DNA from: Actinomadura livida
GTDB taxonomy: Bacteria > Actinomycetota > Actinomycetes > Streptosporangiales > Streptosporangiaceae
NCBI RefSeq assembly: GCF_014648675.1
Contig: NZ_BMRO01000009.1
Coordinates: 18,675 to 82,674, forward strand
Reading direction: 5' to 3'
DNA length: 64,000 nt
Shown here: positions 26,248 through 34,467 of the stretch, piece by piece
Position numbering within the stretch: position 1 is the stretch's first letter
Layout of the letters: each line of letters opens with the position of its first letter
Position numbers and translations under genes: made by a program
The notes under the pieces: generated by a model
Seen by the model: only the letters and a program-made list of their open reading frames with translations
Told to the model about the DNA's origin: nothing
Databases searched by the model: none

Positions 26248-26451
26248 GTGAAGCTCTTGCTGCTGATCTCCTGTGCGGTCGTCTGCGTGGCGCTGAGCTT
26301 CGCGTGGCGGGAGCCGTGGATCGGCGGCATCGGCCTCCTGATCGCCTTCGTGGCGATGTTCACCGACCGCGACGACGTGCGGCTCGACGACGAGCGCGGC
26401 AGCTACGAGACGACCAAGTCCGTCCGCAACATGCGCAGGCGCGACCGGTAG
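26248..26451 (+). CDS. Small two-helix membrane protein
   Basis: 67 residues from GTG 26248; GAGGGG lies 9 bp upstream. Two hydrophobic segments (LLLLISCAVVCVALSF and PWIGGIGLLIAFVAMF) are followed by a charged cytoplasmic tail ending NMRRRDR. No family recognised. Coding is supported by the ribosome site, the membrane-like amino-acid pattern and the absence of an opposing gene. Confidence 0.6.
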   Translation: MKLLLLISCAVVCVALSFAWREPWIGGIGLLIAFVAMFTDRDDVRLDDERGSYETTKSVRNMRRRDR

Positions 26452-26486
26452 CCGTTCCGATCTGAGAAGCGCGCCGGTGCGTCCGA

Positions 26487-27110
26487 TCAGCGGTCGTAGC
26501 GGTGCTCGCCCGCGACCGGCTGGTCGCCGTATCCCGGCGGGGACGACGCCGGCCCCGGCGGGTTCTCCCGCGCGTAGCGTCCGTACACCAGCGGCTGCGT
26601 GGTGCCCGAGCCCGGCCGTTCGGCCTCCTGCGCTTCGGCGGACTCGCGTGCCGCCTCCCGGGCGCCGACCACGGCGAAGCGGCCGAGCGCCAGGCCGGCG
26701 AGGAACGCGATGACGACGCCGAGCCCGGTGAACCCGGCGAGCTGCTCGGCGATCCGCTGGCCCTCGCCCGTCCCGAGCGGGGCGCCGACACCGGAGGCGT
26801 CCCACAGGGAGGCGACGGTGTGCCCGACGGCGAACCAGGCGCCGCCGAGCGCGGCGAGCCAGGCGCCGAACATCGCGAACACGCGGTTGGCGCCCGCGAG
26901 CACGATCAGGCCGCCCAGCACGACGGCCGCCGCGGGGGCGATGCTGAGCTGGAGCCGGTCGGTGTCGTAGACCCACGTCTCGTCCGGTGCGAAGCCGAAG
27001 CCGAAGTACGGGCCGGCGAAGGGCAGCAGTCCGCCCCACAGGCCGAGCAGCACCAGCAGCGTCCCGCTGAGCAGGCCCCGGGTGCGGGGTGCGCGCATGG
27101 TCCCAGTCAT
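26487..27110 (-). CDS. Multi-pass membrane protein of unknown function
   Basis: 207 residues from the ATG at 27110, which has AGGAGG 7 bp upstream. Four predicted TM segments: GLLSGTLLVLLGLWGGLLPF, APAAAVVLGGLIVLAGANRV, FAMFGAWLAALGGAWFAVGH and GLGVVIAFLAGLALGRF. The C-terminal ~60 residues are cytoplasmic, Glu/Ala then Pro/Gly-rich (NPPGPASSPPGYGDQP). The layout resembles small actinobacterial membrane proteins with disordered tails; no enzymatic motif is seen. Divergent from the NUDIX-fusion gene over 89 bp. Confidence 0.7.
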   Translation of the reverse strand: MTGTMRAPRTRGLLSGTLLVLLGLWGGLLPFAGPYFGFGFAPDETWVYDTDRLQLSIAPAAAVVLGGLIVLAGANRVFAMFGAWLAALGGAWFAVGHTVASLWDASGVGAPLGTGEGQRIAEQLAGFTGLGVVIAFLAGLALGRFAVVGAREAARESAEAQEAERPGSGTTQPLVYGRYARENPPGPASSPPGYGDQPVAGEHRYDR

Positions 27111-27199
27111 GATCATTCCTCCTGACCGGGCGGGGGATTTTGTTTGAATCACCCAATACCCGGAGCAATCCACTCCACACAGCCGGGAAAGGCCCTCGC

Positions 27200-28351
27200 A
27201 TGAACGCGGAGATCACCGCGAAGATCACCATCGTGTACGCGCGGGAGGAGCCGCCGGATCACTGGGCGGCCGCGGTCTTCCTCGCCGGGCCGACGCCCCG
27301 CTCCGCGGACGTCCCGTCGTGGCGGCCCGAGGCGGTGGCGGAGCTCCGCCACCGGTGGCGCGGGGACGGGCGGCTCGTCGTGTTCGTCCCGGAGGACCGG
27401 CACGGCCGCTACCCGGACTACGACGCCCAGGTCGGCTGGGAGGAGCGCTGCCTGCACCTTTCCGACGAGGTGATCTTCTGGGTCCCGCGCGACCTGGCCA
27501 CCATGCCCGCGTTCACCACGAACGTGGAGTGGGGGATGTGGCACGACAGCGGGCGCGCGGTGTTCGGCGCGCCGCCCGGGGCTCCGCGGAACCGCTACCT
27601 GCTGCACTACGCCGCCGCGTCCGGCGTGCCGGCGGCGGCCGACCTCGCGGAGACGGTCGCGGTCGCGCTCGCGCGGATCGGCGCCGGCGCCGCCCGGCGG
27701 GGCGGGGAACGGGCGGTCCCGCTGCTGCTCTGGCGCGAACGGCCCTTCCAGGACTGGTACATGGCGCAGCGGAGGGCGGGGAACGAGCTGCTCGGCGCCC
27801 GGGTGGTGTTCCGGTTCGGGGTGTGCTGGGGCCTGCACGTCCGGATGCGGGTGGCGGCCGAGGACCGGGTGAAGGACAACGAGGTCGTCATCGGACGGCC
27901 CGACGTGTCGGCCGTCGTCCTCCACCGCCCCGGCCGGACGCTGGACGACACCGAGATCGTGCTCGTCCGCGAGTTCCGCAGCCCGTGCGCGGACGGGTTC
28001 GTCCACGAGCTGCCCGGCGGCTCCGGGCCCGGCAGGGCGCTGGAGAACGCGCTGGCGGAGGTCGCCGAGGAGACCGGGCTCGTGCTGGCCCCGGCGCGGC
28101 TCCGCGAGCACGGGACGCGGCAGGTGAACGCCACGATGTCCGCGCACCGGGCGCACCTGTTCTCGGCCGAGGTCACCGAGGACGAGCTGGTGCGGCTGCG
28201 CGGGTCCGGCCCGCACGGGGCGGCGGCGGAGGGGGAGCGCACCTACGTGGAGGTGACCCCGTTCGGCCGCATCCGGCGGGAGCGGCTCGTGGACTGGGCC
28301 ACCCTCGGCATGATCGCGGAAGCCCTGCTGGAGCCGGCGCCCGGTGCCTGA
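27200..28351 (+). CDS. Nucleoside 2-deoxyribosyltransferase-like/NUDIX fusion protein
   Basis: 383 residues from ATG 27200. Residues ~1-170 match the nucleoside 2-deoxyribosyltransferase-like fold (VFLAGPTPRS near 27, FVPEDRHGRYPDYDAQVGWE, NVEWGMWHDSGRAVFG), the remainder a NUDIX domain (IVLVREFRSP, HELPGGSG, ALAEVAEETGL; the box is slightly non-canonical). Together they could sense or hydrolyse a nucleotide-sugar or damaged nucleotide. Enzymatic role is inferred from domains only. Start chosen because upstream codons overlap the divergent promoter. Confidence 0.75.
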   Translation: MNAEITAKITIVYAREEPPDHWAAAVFLAGPTPRSADVPSWRPEAVAELRHRWRGDGRLVVFVPEDRHGRYPDYDAQVGWEERCLHLSDEVIFWVPRDLATMPAFTTNVEWGMWHDSGRAVFGAPPGAPRNRYLLHYAAASGVPAAADLAETVAVALARIGAGAARRGGERAVPLLLWRERPFQDWYMAQRRAGNELLGARVVFRFGVCWGLHVRMRVAAEDRVKDNEVVIGRPDVSAVVLHRPGRTLDDTEIVLVREFRSPCADGFVHELPGGSGPGRALENALAEVAEETGLVLAPARLREHGTRQVNATMSAHRAHLFSAEVTEDELVRLRGSGPHGAAAEGERTYVEVTPFGRIRRERLVDWATLGMIAEALLEPAPGA

Positions 28352-28360
28352 TCGGCTCTC

Positions 28361-28431
28361 GCATCTGCCAGCCTAAGAGTCTGTGTTACCGGCATCTGCT
28401 GGTTTCGGAGCGGTCTATAACCGGCATCTGC
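28361..28431 (+). promoter_or_regulatory. Promoter with helically phased GCATCTGC repeats
   Basis: GCATCTGC occurs at 28361, 28392 and 28424, i.e. 31 and 32 bp apart (three helical turns). The last two are part of a 12-bp direct repeat ACCGGCATCTGC. A TATAAC hexamer at 28416-28421 fits a -10 box while no good -35 is present. Likely operator/promoter of the HTH-TOBE gene and modABC. Confidence 0.55.
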
Positions 28432-28451
28432 GGAAGGGTACGCTGGGTGGC

Positions 28452-28859
28452 GTGACGACGTTCCGGATCAGTGAGGCCGCCGCGCTGCTGGGGGTCAGTG
28501 CAGATACCGTCCGGCGCTGGGTGGACGGGGGCCGCCTCCCCGCGTCCCGCGACGAGCATGGGCACCGGCTGGTGCCGGGCGCCGAGCTCGCCGCCTTCGT
28601 GCGCGAGCAGGCGCGCGGCGCCGCGCCGTCGGACCAGGGCGAGCGGTTCTCCTCGGCGCGCAACCGGCTGCGGGGCATCGTGACCGAGGTCGTGCGCGAC
28701 GGGGTGATGGCGCAGGTCGAGATCCAGGCCGGGCCGTTCCGGGTGGTGTCGCTCATGAGCCGCGAGGCGGCCGACGACCTCGCGCTGGAGGTGGGCGTGG
28801 TCGCCGAGGCGGTCGTGAAGTCCACCAACGTCGTGGTCGAGGTGGCCGAGCCGTCCTGA
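28452..28859 (+). CDS. HTH-TOBE molybdate-responsive regulator or molybdo-binding protein
   Basis: 135 residues from GTG 28452. N-terminal MerR-like excisionase HTH (ISEAAALLGVSADTVRRWVDGG) and C-terminal Mop/TOBE domain (SSARNRLRGIVTEVVRDGVMAQVEIQ) that binds molybdate in homologues. It heads the mod operon, 16 bp from modA, and is a plausible ModE substitute controlling it in response to molybdate. Confidence 0.85.
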   Translation: MTTFRISEAAALLGVSADTVRRWVDGGRLPASRDEHGHRLVPGAELAAFVREQARGAAPSDQGERFSSARNRLRGIVTEVVRDGVMAQVEIQAGPFRVVSLMSREAADDLALEVGVVAEAVVKSTNVVVEVAEPS

Positions 28860-28875
28860 CCTCGGGGAGCAGCAC

Positions 28876-29646
28876 ATGTTCAAGCGCGCACTGGCGGTGG
28901 TGTCCCTCCTGGTCGTCGCCGTGTCCGGATGCGGTGACGTCGATGACGGCGGCTCGCCGGGCGCACGCGGCGGCGAGGGACTGACGGTGTTCGCGGCGGC
29001 GTCGCTCACCGAGGTGTTCACCGGGCTCGGCGAGGAGTTCGAGGCGGCGCATCCCGGTGTGCGGGTCAGGTTCAACTTCGCCGGGAGCTCGACCCTCGCG
29101 CAGCAGATCGCGCAGGGCGCGCCGGTGGACGTCTTCGCGGCGGCCAGTCCCGCCACTATGGCGACGGTCACCGGCGCGGGCGACGCGGCCGGGCGGCCGC
29201 GGGTGTTCACCCGGAACCGCCTGGTCATCGCCGTACCGAAGGACAACCCGGGTGCGGTGGAGTCGGTCGGCGACCTGTCCAAGGCGGGGCTCAAGGTCAT
29301 TCTGTGCGCCGTCCAGGTGCCCTGCGGTGCCGCGGCGGAGAAGGCTCTCGGCGCGGCCGGGGTGAAGGTCGAGCCGGTGTCGCGGGAGCAGGACGTCAAG
29401 GCCGTCCTCACCAAGGTCGGCATCGGGGAGGCCGACGCAGGGCTCGTCTACCGGACCGACGCCAAGGCGGCCGGCGGCAGGGTCAAGGGGATCGAGTTCC
29501 CCGAGTCCGCACGGGCCCTCAACGACTACTGGATCGTCGAGGTGGCCGAGGCTCCGCACAGCGCACTCGCGAAGGAGTTCATCGAGCTGGTGCTGGGGGC
29601 GCAGGGCAGGGCGGCGCTGAGTCGGGCGGGCTTCGAGGTGCCATGA
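28876..29646 (+). CDS. modA: Molybdate-binding lipoprotein ModA
   Basis: 256 residues. Signal peptide with lipobox ending at Cys19 (AVSGC). Binding-protein fold with LTVFAAASLTEVFTGLGEEF, FNFAGSSTLAQQIAQGAPVDVFAAAS and DAGLVYRTDAKAAGG, which carry the oxyanion ligands Ser/Tyr of the family. Delivers molybdate or tungstate to ModB. GGGGAG ribosome site. Its stop overlaps the modB ATG by 4 bp. Confidence 0.94.
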   Translation: MFKRALAVVSLLVVAVSGCGDVDDGGSPGARGGEGLTVFAAASLTEVFTGLGEEFEAAHPGVRVRFNFAGSSTLAQQIAQGAPVDVFAAASPATMATVTGAGDAAGRPRVFTRNRLVIAVPKDNPGAVESVGDLSKAGLKVILCAVQVPCGAAAEKALGAAGVKVEPVSREQDVKAVLTKVGIGEADAGLVYRTDAKAAGGRVKGIEFPESARALNDYWIVEVAEAPHSALAKEFIELVLGAQGRAALSRAGFEVP

Positions 29647-30569
29647 AGGCGCCGAAGGCGCTCCGGGGGGTGTGGGGGGTCGTCCCCCCTCGAAGGGGCA
29701 GGCAGGCGCCGAAGGCGCTCCGGGGGGTGTGGGGGGTCGTCCCCCCTCGACGGGGCAGGCAGACGCTCCGGGACTCGGACCGGTTGCCTGGGCGGCCGCC
29801 GCTGGTGCTGCTGGTGCCGGCGCTGGCGGGGCTCGGGTTCCTGGTGCTGCCGCTGCTCGGGCTGCTCGTCCGCGCCCCGTGGTCCACGCTCGGGACCCGC
29901 ATCATGCAGCCGCAGGTGCTGGACGCGCTGCGGCTCTCGATGGTCACCGCCACCCTCGCCACCGGGCTGTGCCTGCTGTTCGGCGTCCCGCTGGCCTGGA
30001 CGCTGGCGCGGGTCCGGTTCCCGGGCGCCGGCCTGGTCCGGGCGCTGGTGACGGTGCCGCTGGTGCTGCCGCCGGTGGTCGGCGGCGTCGCGCTGCTGCT
30101 CGTGCTCGGGCGCCGCGGGCTGGTCGGCGGATGGCTGGACTCCACGTTCGGGATCACGTTCCCGTTCACCACCGCCGGGGTGGTGCTGGCCGAGACGTTC
30201 GTCGCGATGCCGTTCCTGGTGATCAGCGTGGAGGGTGCGCTGCGCGCCGCGGACCTGCGCTACGAGGAGGCCGCGGCGACCCTGGGCGCGGGGCGCTGGA
30301 CGATCTTCCGCCGGGTGACGCTGCCTCTCGTTGCGCCCGGCGTCGTGGCCGGTGCCGTGCTGTGCTGGGCGCGGGCCCTGGGCGAGTTCGGCGCGACGAT
30401 CACCTTCGCGGGCAACTTCCCGGGCCGGACGCAGACGATGCCGCTGGCCGTCTACCTGGCGCTGGAGACCGACCCGGAGGCCGCGATCGTGCTGAGCCTC
30501 GTCCTGCTGGCGGTGTCGGTGGTGGTCCTCGCCGCTCTGCGGGGCAGGTGGATGGAGACGTCCGGATGA
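29643..30569 (+). CDS. modB: Molybdate ABC transporter permease ModB with repeat-derived N-terminus
   Basis: 308 residues. The family core starts near residue 50 (PPLVLLVPALAGLGFLVLPL) and has the EAA-like loop EEAAATLGAGRWTIFRRVTLPL near 215 and ALGEFGATITFAGNFPGRTQT. The first 43 residues consist of two identical 19-residue units (APKALRGVWGVVPPRRGRQ) encoded by a 57-bp duplicated hairpin element. A real start at an internal codon such as near 29785 is possible, but coupling to modA (ATGA) favours 29643. Confidence 0.9.
   Translation: MKAPKALRGVWGVVPPRRGRQAPKALRGVWGVVPPRRGRQTLRDSDRLPGRPPLVLLVPALAGLGFLVLPLLGLLVRAPWSTLGTRIMQPQVLDALRLSMVTATLATGLCLLFGVPLAWTLARVRFPGAGLVRALVTVPLVLPPVVGGVALLLVLGRRGLVGGWLDSTFGITFPFTTAGVVLAETFVAMPFLVISVEGALRAADLRYEEAAATLGAGRWTIFRRVTLPLVAPGVVAGAVLCWARALGEFGATITFAGNFPGRTQTMPLAVYLALETDPEAAIVLSLVLLAVSVVVLAALRGRWMETSG
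29648..29761 (+). repeat. 57-bp tandem hairpin element at the modA/modB junction
   Basis: 29648-29704 and 29705-29761 differ at one base. Each carries GGGGGG-TCGT-CCCCCC, a 6-bp GC stem-loop, within GTGTGGGGGGTCGTCC. The 22-bp core recurs at 30580-30601 in modC. Length is a multiple of three, so modB stays in frame. Confidence 0.9.
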
Positions 30570-31684
30570 GTAGTGGACGGGGGGGTGTGGGGGGTCGTCC
30601 CTCCACAAGAGGCACGACGAGCGGCGACGGCGGGCTGGACGCGCGGCTCGTGGTGCGGCGGGCCGTGTTCGATCTGGACCTCGCGCTCACCGCCGAGCCG
30701 GGGGAGGTCGTGGCGCTGCTCGGGCCGAACGGGGCGGGCAAGAGCACCGCGCTGCGCGCGCTGGCGGGCCTCGTCCCGACGGCCGGCGGCCACCTCCGGC
30801 TGGACGGCGGCGACCTGGGCGCGCTGCCGCCCGACCGCCGCGGCATCGGCATGGTGTTCCAGGACTACCTGCTGTTCCCGCACCTCAGCGTGCTGGAGAA
30901 CGTCGCGTTCGGGCCGCGCTGCCAGGGCGCCGGGCGCGGCGAGGCCCGCCGCCGCGCCGCGCGGTGGCTGGAGCGCGTCGGCCTCGCGGAGTTCGCGTCC
31001 GCCCGGCCGCGAGCGCTGTCGGGCGGGCAGGCGCAGCGCGTCGCGCTGGCGCGGGCGCTGGCGGTCGAGCCGGGCCTGCTCCTGCTGGACGAGCCGCTCG
31101 CCGCCCTCGACGCGCACACCCGGCTGGAGATCCGCGCCGCGCTGCGCCGCCACCTCGCCGGGTTCGCGGGCGCGGCCGTCCTGGTGACGCACGACCCCCT
31201 GGACGCGATGGTGCTGGCCGACCGCATCGTGGTCGTGGAGGGCGGGCGCCTCGTCCAGGAGGGGACGCCCGCCGAGGTGGCCCGCAGGCCCCGCACCGAC
31301 TACGTCGCGCGCCTGGTCGGGCTGAACCTGTACCGGGGGCACGCGAAGGCGGGCTCGGTGGTGATCGACGGGGGCGCCGCCGGGGGCGCCGCCGGGACGC
31401 TCGACACGGTGGACTCACTCGACGGTGAGGTGTTTCTCGCCTTCTCGCCATCCTCGGTGGCGCTGTACCGGACCCGCCCGGACGGCAGCCCCCGCAACCT
31501 CTGGCGCGCCCGCGTCGCGGCGGTCGAACGGCAGGGCGACCGGGTCCGGGTCCGGCTGTCCGGGCCGCCTTTCGACGCCGTCGCGGACGTCACGCCGGCG
31601 GCCGTCGCGGAGCTCCAATTGTCCGAGGGCAGCCTGATATGGGCGGCCGTGAAGGCCACCGAGACGCACGTTTACCCAGCTTGA
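30566..31684 (+). CDS. modC: Molybdate ABC transporter ATP-binding protein ModC
   Basis: 372 residues. Walker A GPNGAGKST near 52, Q-loop VFQDYLLFPH, signature LSGGQAQRVALARAL, Walker B LLLDEPLAALD, H-loop LVTHDPLD; the C-terminal ~90 residues form a TOBE regulatory domain. Drives molybdate uptake. ATG overlaps the modB stop (ATGA). Residues 4-16 (GRGGVGGRPSTRG) come from a third copy of the hairpin element found in modB but read in another frame. Confidence 0.93.
   Translation: MSSGRGGVGGRPSTRGTTSGDGGLDARLVVRRAVFDLDLALTAEPGEVVALLGPNGAGKSTALRALAGLVPTAGGHLRLDGGDLGALPPDRRGIGMVFQDYLLFPHLSVLENVAFGPRCQGAGRGEARRRAARWLERVGLAEFASARPRALSGGQAQRVALARALAVEPGLLLLDEPLAALDAHTRLEIRAALRRHLAGFAGAAVLVTHDPLDAMVLADRIVVVEGGRLVQEGTPAEVARRPRTDYVARLVGLNLYRGHAKAGSVVIDGGAAGGAAGTLDTVDSLDGEVFLAFSPSSVALYRTRPDGSPRNLWRARVAAVERQGDRVRVRLSGPPFDAVADVTPAAVAELQLSEGSLIWAAVKATETHVYPA
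30580..30601 (+). repeat. Third copy of the hairpin element, inside modC
   Basis: Core GGGGGGTGTGGGGGGTCGTC matches both modB copies but the right half of the stem is diverged. It falls just after the modC start. Confidence 0.75.
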
Positions 31685-31784
31685 CCGGTACCTGGACGTT
31701 ACGTGGCTCCGCTCCGCCCGTCATCGCCGTACGTAGGTGATATCCGCCACAAAAGGGGCATGGAAGGGCCAATAGGGGACGGGA

Positions 31785-31798
31785 TTGGTCCAGACCAA
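31785..31798. promoter_or_regulatory. GntR/DasR-like palindrome upstream of pckG
   Basis: TTGGTCCAGACCAA, a perfect palindrome. The core TGGTCyAGACCA matches the dre consensus of DasR/HutC-type GntR regulators. It lies 64 bp upstream of the pckG start. The regulator is not encoded here. Confidence 0.55.
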
Positions 31799-31861
31799 AT
31801 GGCAAAAACGGCGGGTCTTGTTCATCATGCAAGGATCTGCGAACAGCTGAAGGAGTTGCCC

Positions 31862-33697
31862 GTGTCCAACCAGGTCTCCGGCCTCGACCAGGCCCCAACC
31901 GGCCACACCGAACTGATCGAGTGGGTACGCGGGATCGCCGAGCTGACCAAGCCGGACCGCGTCGAGTGGTGCGACGGCTCGGACGCGGAGTGGGAGCGCC
32001 TGACCGGCCTCCTCGTCGAGCAGGGCACCCTCACGCGGCTCGACCCCGCGAAACGGCCGAACAGCTTCTACGCCGCGTCCGACCCGACCGACGTCGCCCG
32101 CGTGGAGGACCGCACGTTCATCTGCTCGGAGAAGGAGGAGGACGCCGGCCCCACCAACAACTGGGTCGCGCCCGCCGAGATGAAGGAGACCCTGAACGGT
32201 CTCTTCGACGGCTGCATGAAGGGCCGCACCATGTACGTGGTGCCGTTCTGCATGGGCCCCCTCGGCGGCAACATCTCGCAGCTCGGCGTAGAGATCACCG
32301 ACTCGGCCTACGTCGCCGTGTCCATGCGGATCATGACGCGGATGGGCGAGGGCGCGCTGCGGCTCATCGAGGAGCGCGGGTCGTTCGTCAAGGCCGTCCA
32401 CTCCGTCGGCGCCCCCCTTGAGCCCGGCCAGGAGGACGCCAAGTGGCCGTGCAACTCCACGAAGTACATCACCCACTTCCCCGAGACCCGGGAGATCTGG
32501 TCCTTCGGGTCCGGGTACGGCGGCAACGCGCTGCTCGGCAAGAAGTGCTACGCGCTGCGGATCGCGTCCACGATGGCGCGGGACGAGGGCTGGATGGCCG
32601 AGCACATGCTCATCCTGAAGCTCACGCCGCCCACCGGTGAGACCCGCTACGTCGCGGCGGCGTTCCCGTCCGCGTGCGGCAAGACGAACCTCGCGATGCT
32701 GGAGCCGACCATCCCGGGCTGGAAGGTCGAGACGATCGGCGACGACATCGCCTGGATGCGGTTCGGCGACGACGGCCGCCTCTACGCGATCAACCCGGAG
32801 GCCGGGTTCTTCGGCGTCGCGCCCGGCACCGGCGCGAGCACCAACGCCAACGCCGTGAAGACGCTGTGGGGCAACAGCATCTTCACCAACGTCGCGCTCA
32901 CCGACGACGGCGACGTGTGGTGGGAGGGCCTCACCGACGAGCCGCCCACTCGTCCTGATGGGCGCCCCGCCTTGACCGACTGGCGCGGCAACGACTGGAC
33001 GCCGGACTCCGACACCCCGGCCGCGCACCCGAACGCCCGCTTCACCACCCCGGCAGGGCAGTGCCCGATCATCGCCGACGAGTGGGAGGACCCGAAGGGC
33101 GTCCCGATCTCGGCGATCCTGTTCGGCGGCCGCCGCGCGTCCGCGGTCCCGCTGGTCACCGAGTCGTTCGACTGGCAGCAGGGCGTGTTCCTCGGCGCCA
33201 ACGTCGCGTCGGAGAAGACCGCCGCCGCCGAGGGCGCCGTGGGCGAGCTGCGCCGCGACCCGTTCGCCATGCTGCCGTTCTGCGGCTACAACATGGGCGA
33301 CTACTTCGGCCACTGGCTGAAGATCGGCAAGGCGACCGACCCGGAGAAGCTCCCGCGGATCTACTACGTCAACTGGTTCCGCAAGAACGCCGACGGCAAG
33401 TTCATCTGGCCGGGCTTCGGCGAGAACAGCCGCGTGCTGAAGTGGATCGTGGAGCGGCTGAACGGGCAGGCCGACGCGGTCAAGTCCCCGATCGGGCACC
33501 TGCCGACCAGGGACGCGCTCGACACCGAGGGCTTGACGATCGGCGACGCCGACCTCGACACGCTGCTCACGGTGGACACCGAGGTGTGGAAGCAGGAGGC
33601 CGCCCTCGTCCCCGAGCACTTCGAGAAGTTCGGCGACCACATGCCGAAGGCGCTGTGGGACGAGTACCACGACCTGGTCCGCCGCCTGGAGCACTGA
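31862..33697 (+). CDS. pckG: Phosphoenolpyruvate carboxykinase (GTP)
   Basis: 611 residues from GTG 31862, preceded by AAGGAG 8 bp away; the family is usually 600-610. Catalytic P-loop with reactive Cys: FPSACGKTNLAML at 268-280; metal/substrate residues in KKCYALRIAS; guanine-binding region FDWQQGVFLGA. Converts oxaloacetate plus GTP to PEP in gluconeogenesis. A 53-codon upstream extension is open but crosses the operator and has no family similarity. Confidence 0.96.
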   Translation: MSNQVSGLDQAPTGHTELIEWVRGIAELTKPDRVEWCDGSDAEWERLTGLLVEQGTLTRLDPAKRPNSFYAASDPTDVARVEDRTFICSEKEEDAGPTNNWVAPAEMKETLNGLFDGCMKGRTMYVVPFCMGPLGGNISQLGVEITDSAYVAVSMRIMTRMGEGALRLIEERGSFVKAVHSVGAPLEPGQEDAKWPCNSTKYITHFPETREIWSFGSGYGGNALLGKKCYALRIASTMARDEGWMAEHMLILKLTPPTGETRYVAAAFPSACGKTNLAMLEPTIPGWKVETIGDDIAWMRFGDDGRLYAINPEAGFFGVAPGTGASTNANAVKTLWGNSIFTNVALTDDGDVWWEGLTDEPPTRPDGRPALTDWRGNDWTPDSDTPAAHPNARFTTPAGQCPIIADEWEDPKGVPISAILFGGRRASAVPLVTESFDWQQGVFLGANVASEKTAAAEGAVGELRRDPFAMLPFCGYNMGDYFGHWLKIGKATDPEKLPRIYYVNWFRKNADGKFIWPGFGENSRVLKWIVERLNGQADAVKSPIGHLPTRDALDTEGLTIGDADLDTLLTVDTEVWKQEAALVPEHFEKFGDHMPKALWDEYHDLVRRLEH

Positions 33698-33725
33698 CCC
33701 CGGGGGGTCGGTAGGGCATGAACCG

Positions 33726-33765
33726 AGACCGGTCGCGAGCGCCTGCGGGCGTCCGCGGCCGGTCT
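33726..33765 (+). terminator. Hairpin after pckG
   Basis: AGACCGG (33726-33732) pairs with CCGGTCT (33759-33765), extended inward by CGCG/CGCG; followed by TTGACGTTT. About 30 bp after the pckG stop. Confidence 0.5.
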
Positions 33766-33825
33766 TGACGTTTCCGCAGGTGTAGGGGCCGAAAGTAGGG
33801 AGACATATCGGACAGGAGGTCCGTT

Positions 33826-34401
33826 ATGTTTGATTTGATGGCCCGCCATTGGTGGGTGCTCGCCGTGCGCGGCGCCTTCGCGATCCTGTTCGGCGCCGTC
33901 GCCCTCATCTGGCCGGCCATCACCGTCTGGGCGCTGGTCGTGCTGTTCGGCGCCTTCGCGCTGGCGGACGGCCTCGTCGCCGTGATGCTGGCGGTGCGCG
34001 GCACGACGGGTGCGCCGCGCGGCCTGCTCGCGCTGTCGGGCGCCGCGGGGATCGCGCTCGGCATCGCGGCGATCGGCTGGCCGGGCATCACCGCGTTCGT
34101 CCTGCTCATGCTGATCGCCGCGTGGGCGGTCGCCACCGGGGTGCTGGAGATCGTCGCCGCGATCGCGCTGCGCAAGGAACTGCGGGGGGAGTGGGCGTAC
34201 CTGCTCTCCGGCGCGATCTCGGTGCTGTTCGGAATCCTGCTGTTCGTGTGGCCCGTCTCCGGCGCGCTCGCCGTCGTCTGGCTGATCGGGCTGTTCGCGA
34301 TCCTGACCGGCGCGGCGATGGTCGGCGCCGCCTTCCGGCTGCGGCGGCTCGGCCACGAGACCGCGGGCCGGCACGGGATGGGCGCCGCGCCCCAGCACTA
34401 G
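33826..34401 (+). CDS. HdeD/DUF308 family membrane protein
   Basis: 191 residues with six closely spaced hydrophobic helices in three similar pairs, each containing the LFGxxxLxWP motif (AILFGAVALIWPAIT, LGIAAIGWPGIT, LFGILLFVWPVSG), which is the DUF308 repeat of HdeD. In enteric bacteria HdeD is linked to acid resistance; in actinomycetes the role is unknown. AGGAGG precedes the ATG. Confidence 0.85.
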   Translation: MFDLMARHWWVLAVRGAFAILFGAVALIWPAITVWALVVLFGAFALADGLVAVMLAVRGTTGAPRGLLALSGAAGIALGIAAIGWPGITAFVLLMLIAAWAVATGVLEIVAAIALRKELRGEWAYLLSGAISVLFGILLFVWPVSGALAVVWLIGLFAILTGAAMVGAAFRLRRLGHETAGRHGMGAAPQH

Positions 34402-34432
34402 CGGCGCCCCCGGCCACCGCCGCCGGGCAGAA

Positions 34433-34450
34433 CCTCGACCGCGGTTGAGG
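34433..34450. promoter_or_regulatory. SoxR box
   Basis: CCTCGACCGCGGTTGAGG, an 18-bp near-perfect palindrome matching the SoxR operator consensus CCTCAA-N6-TTGAGG at 11 of 12 arm positions. It ends 17 bp before the soxR start, indicating autoregulation. Confidence 0.82.
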
Positions 34451-34467
34451 TCGCATAGGATGCGCCC

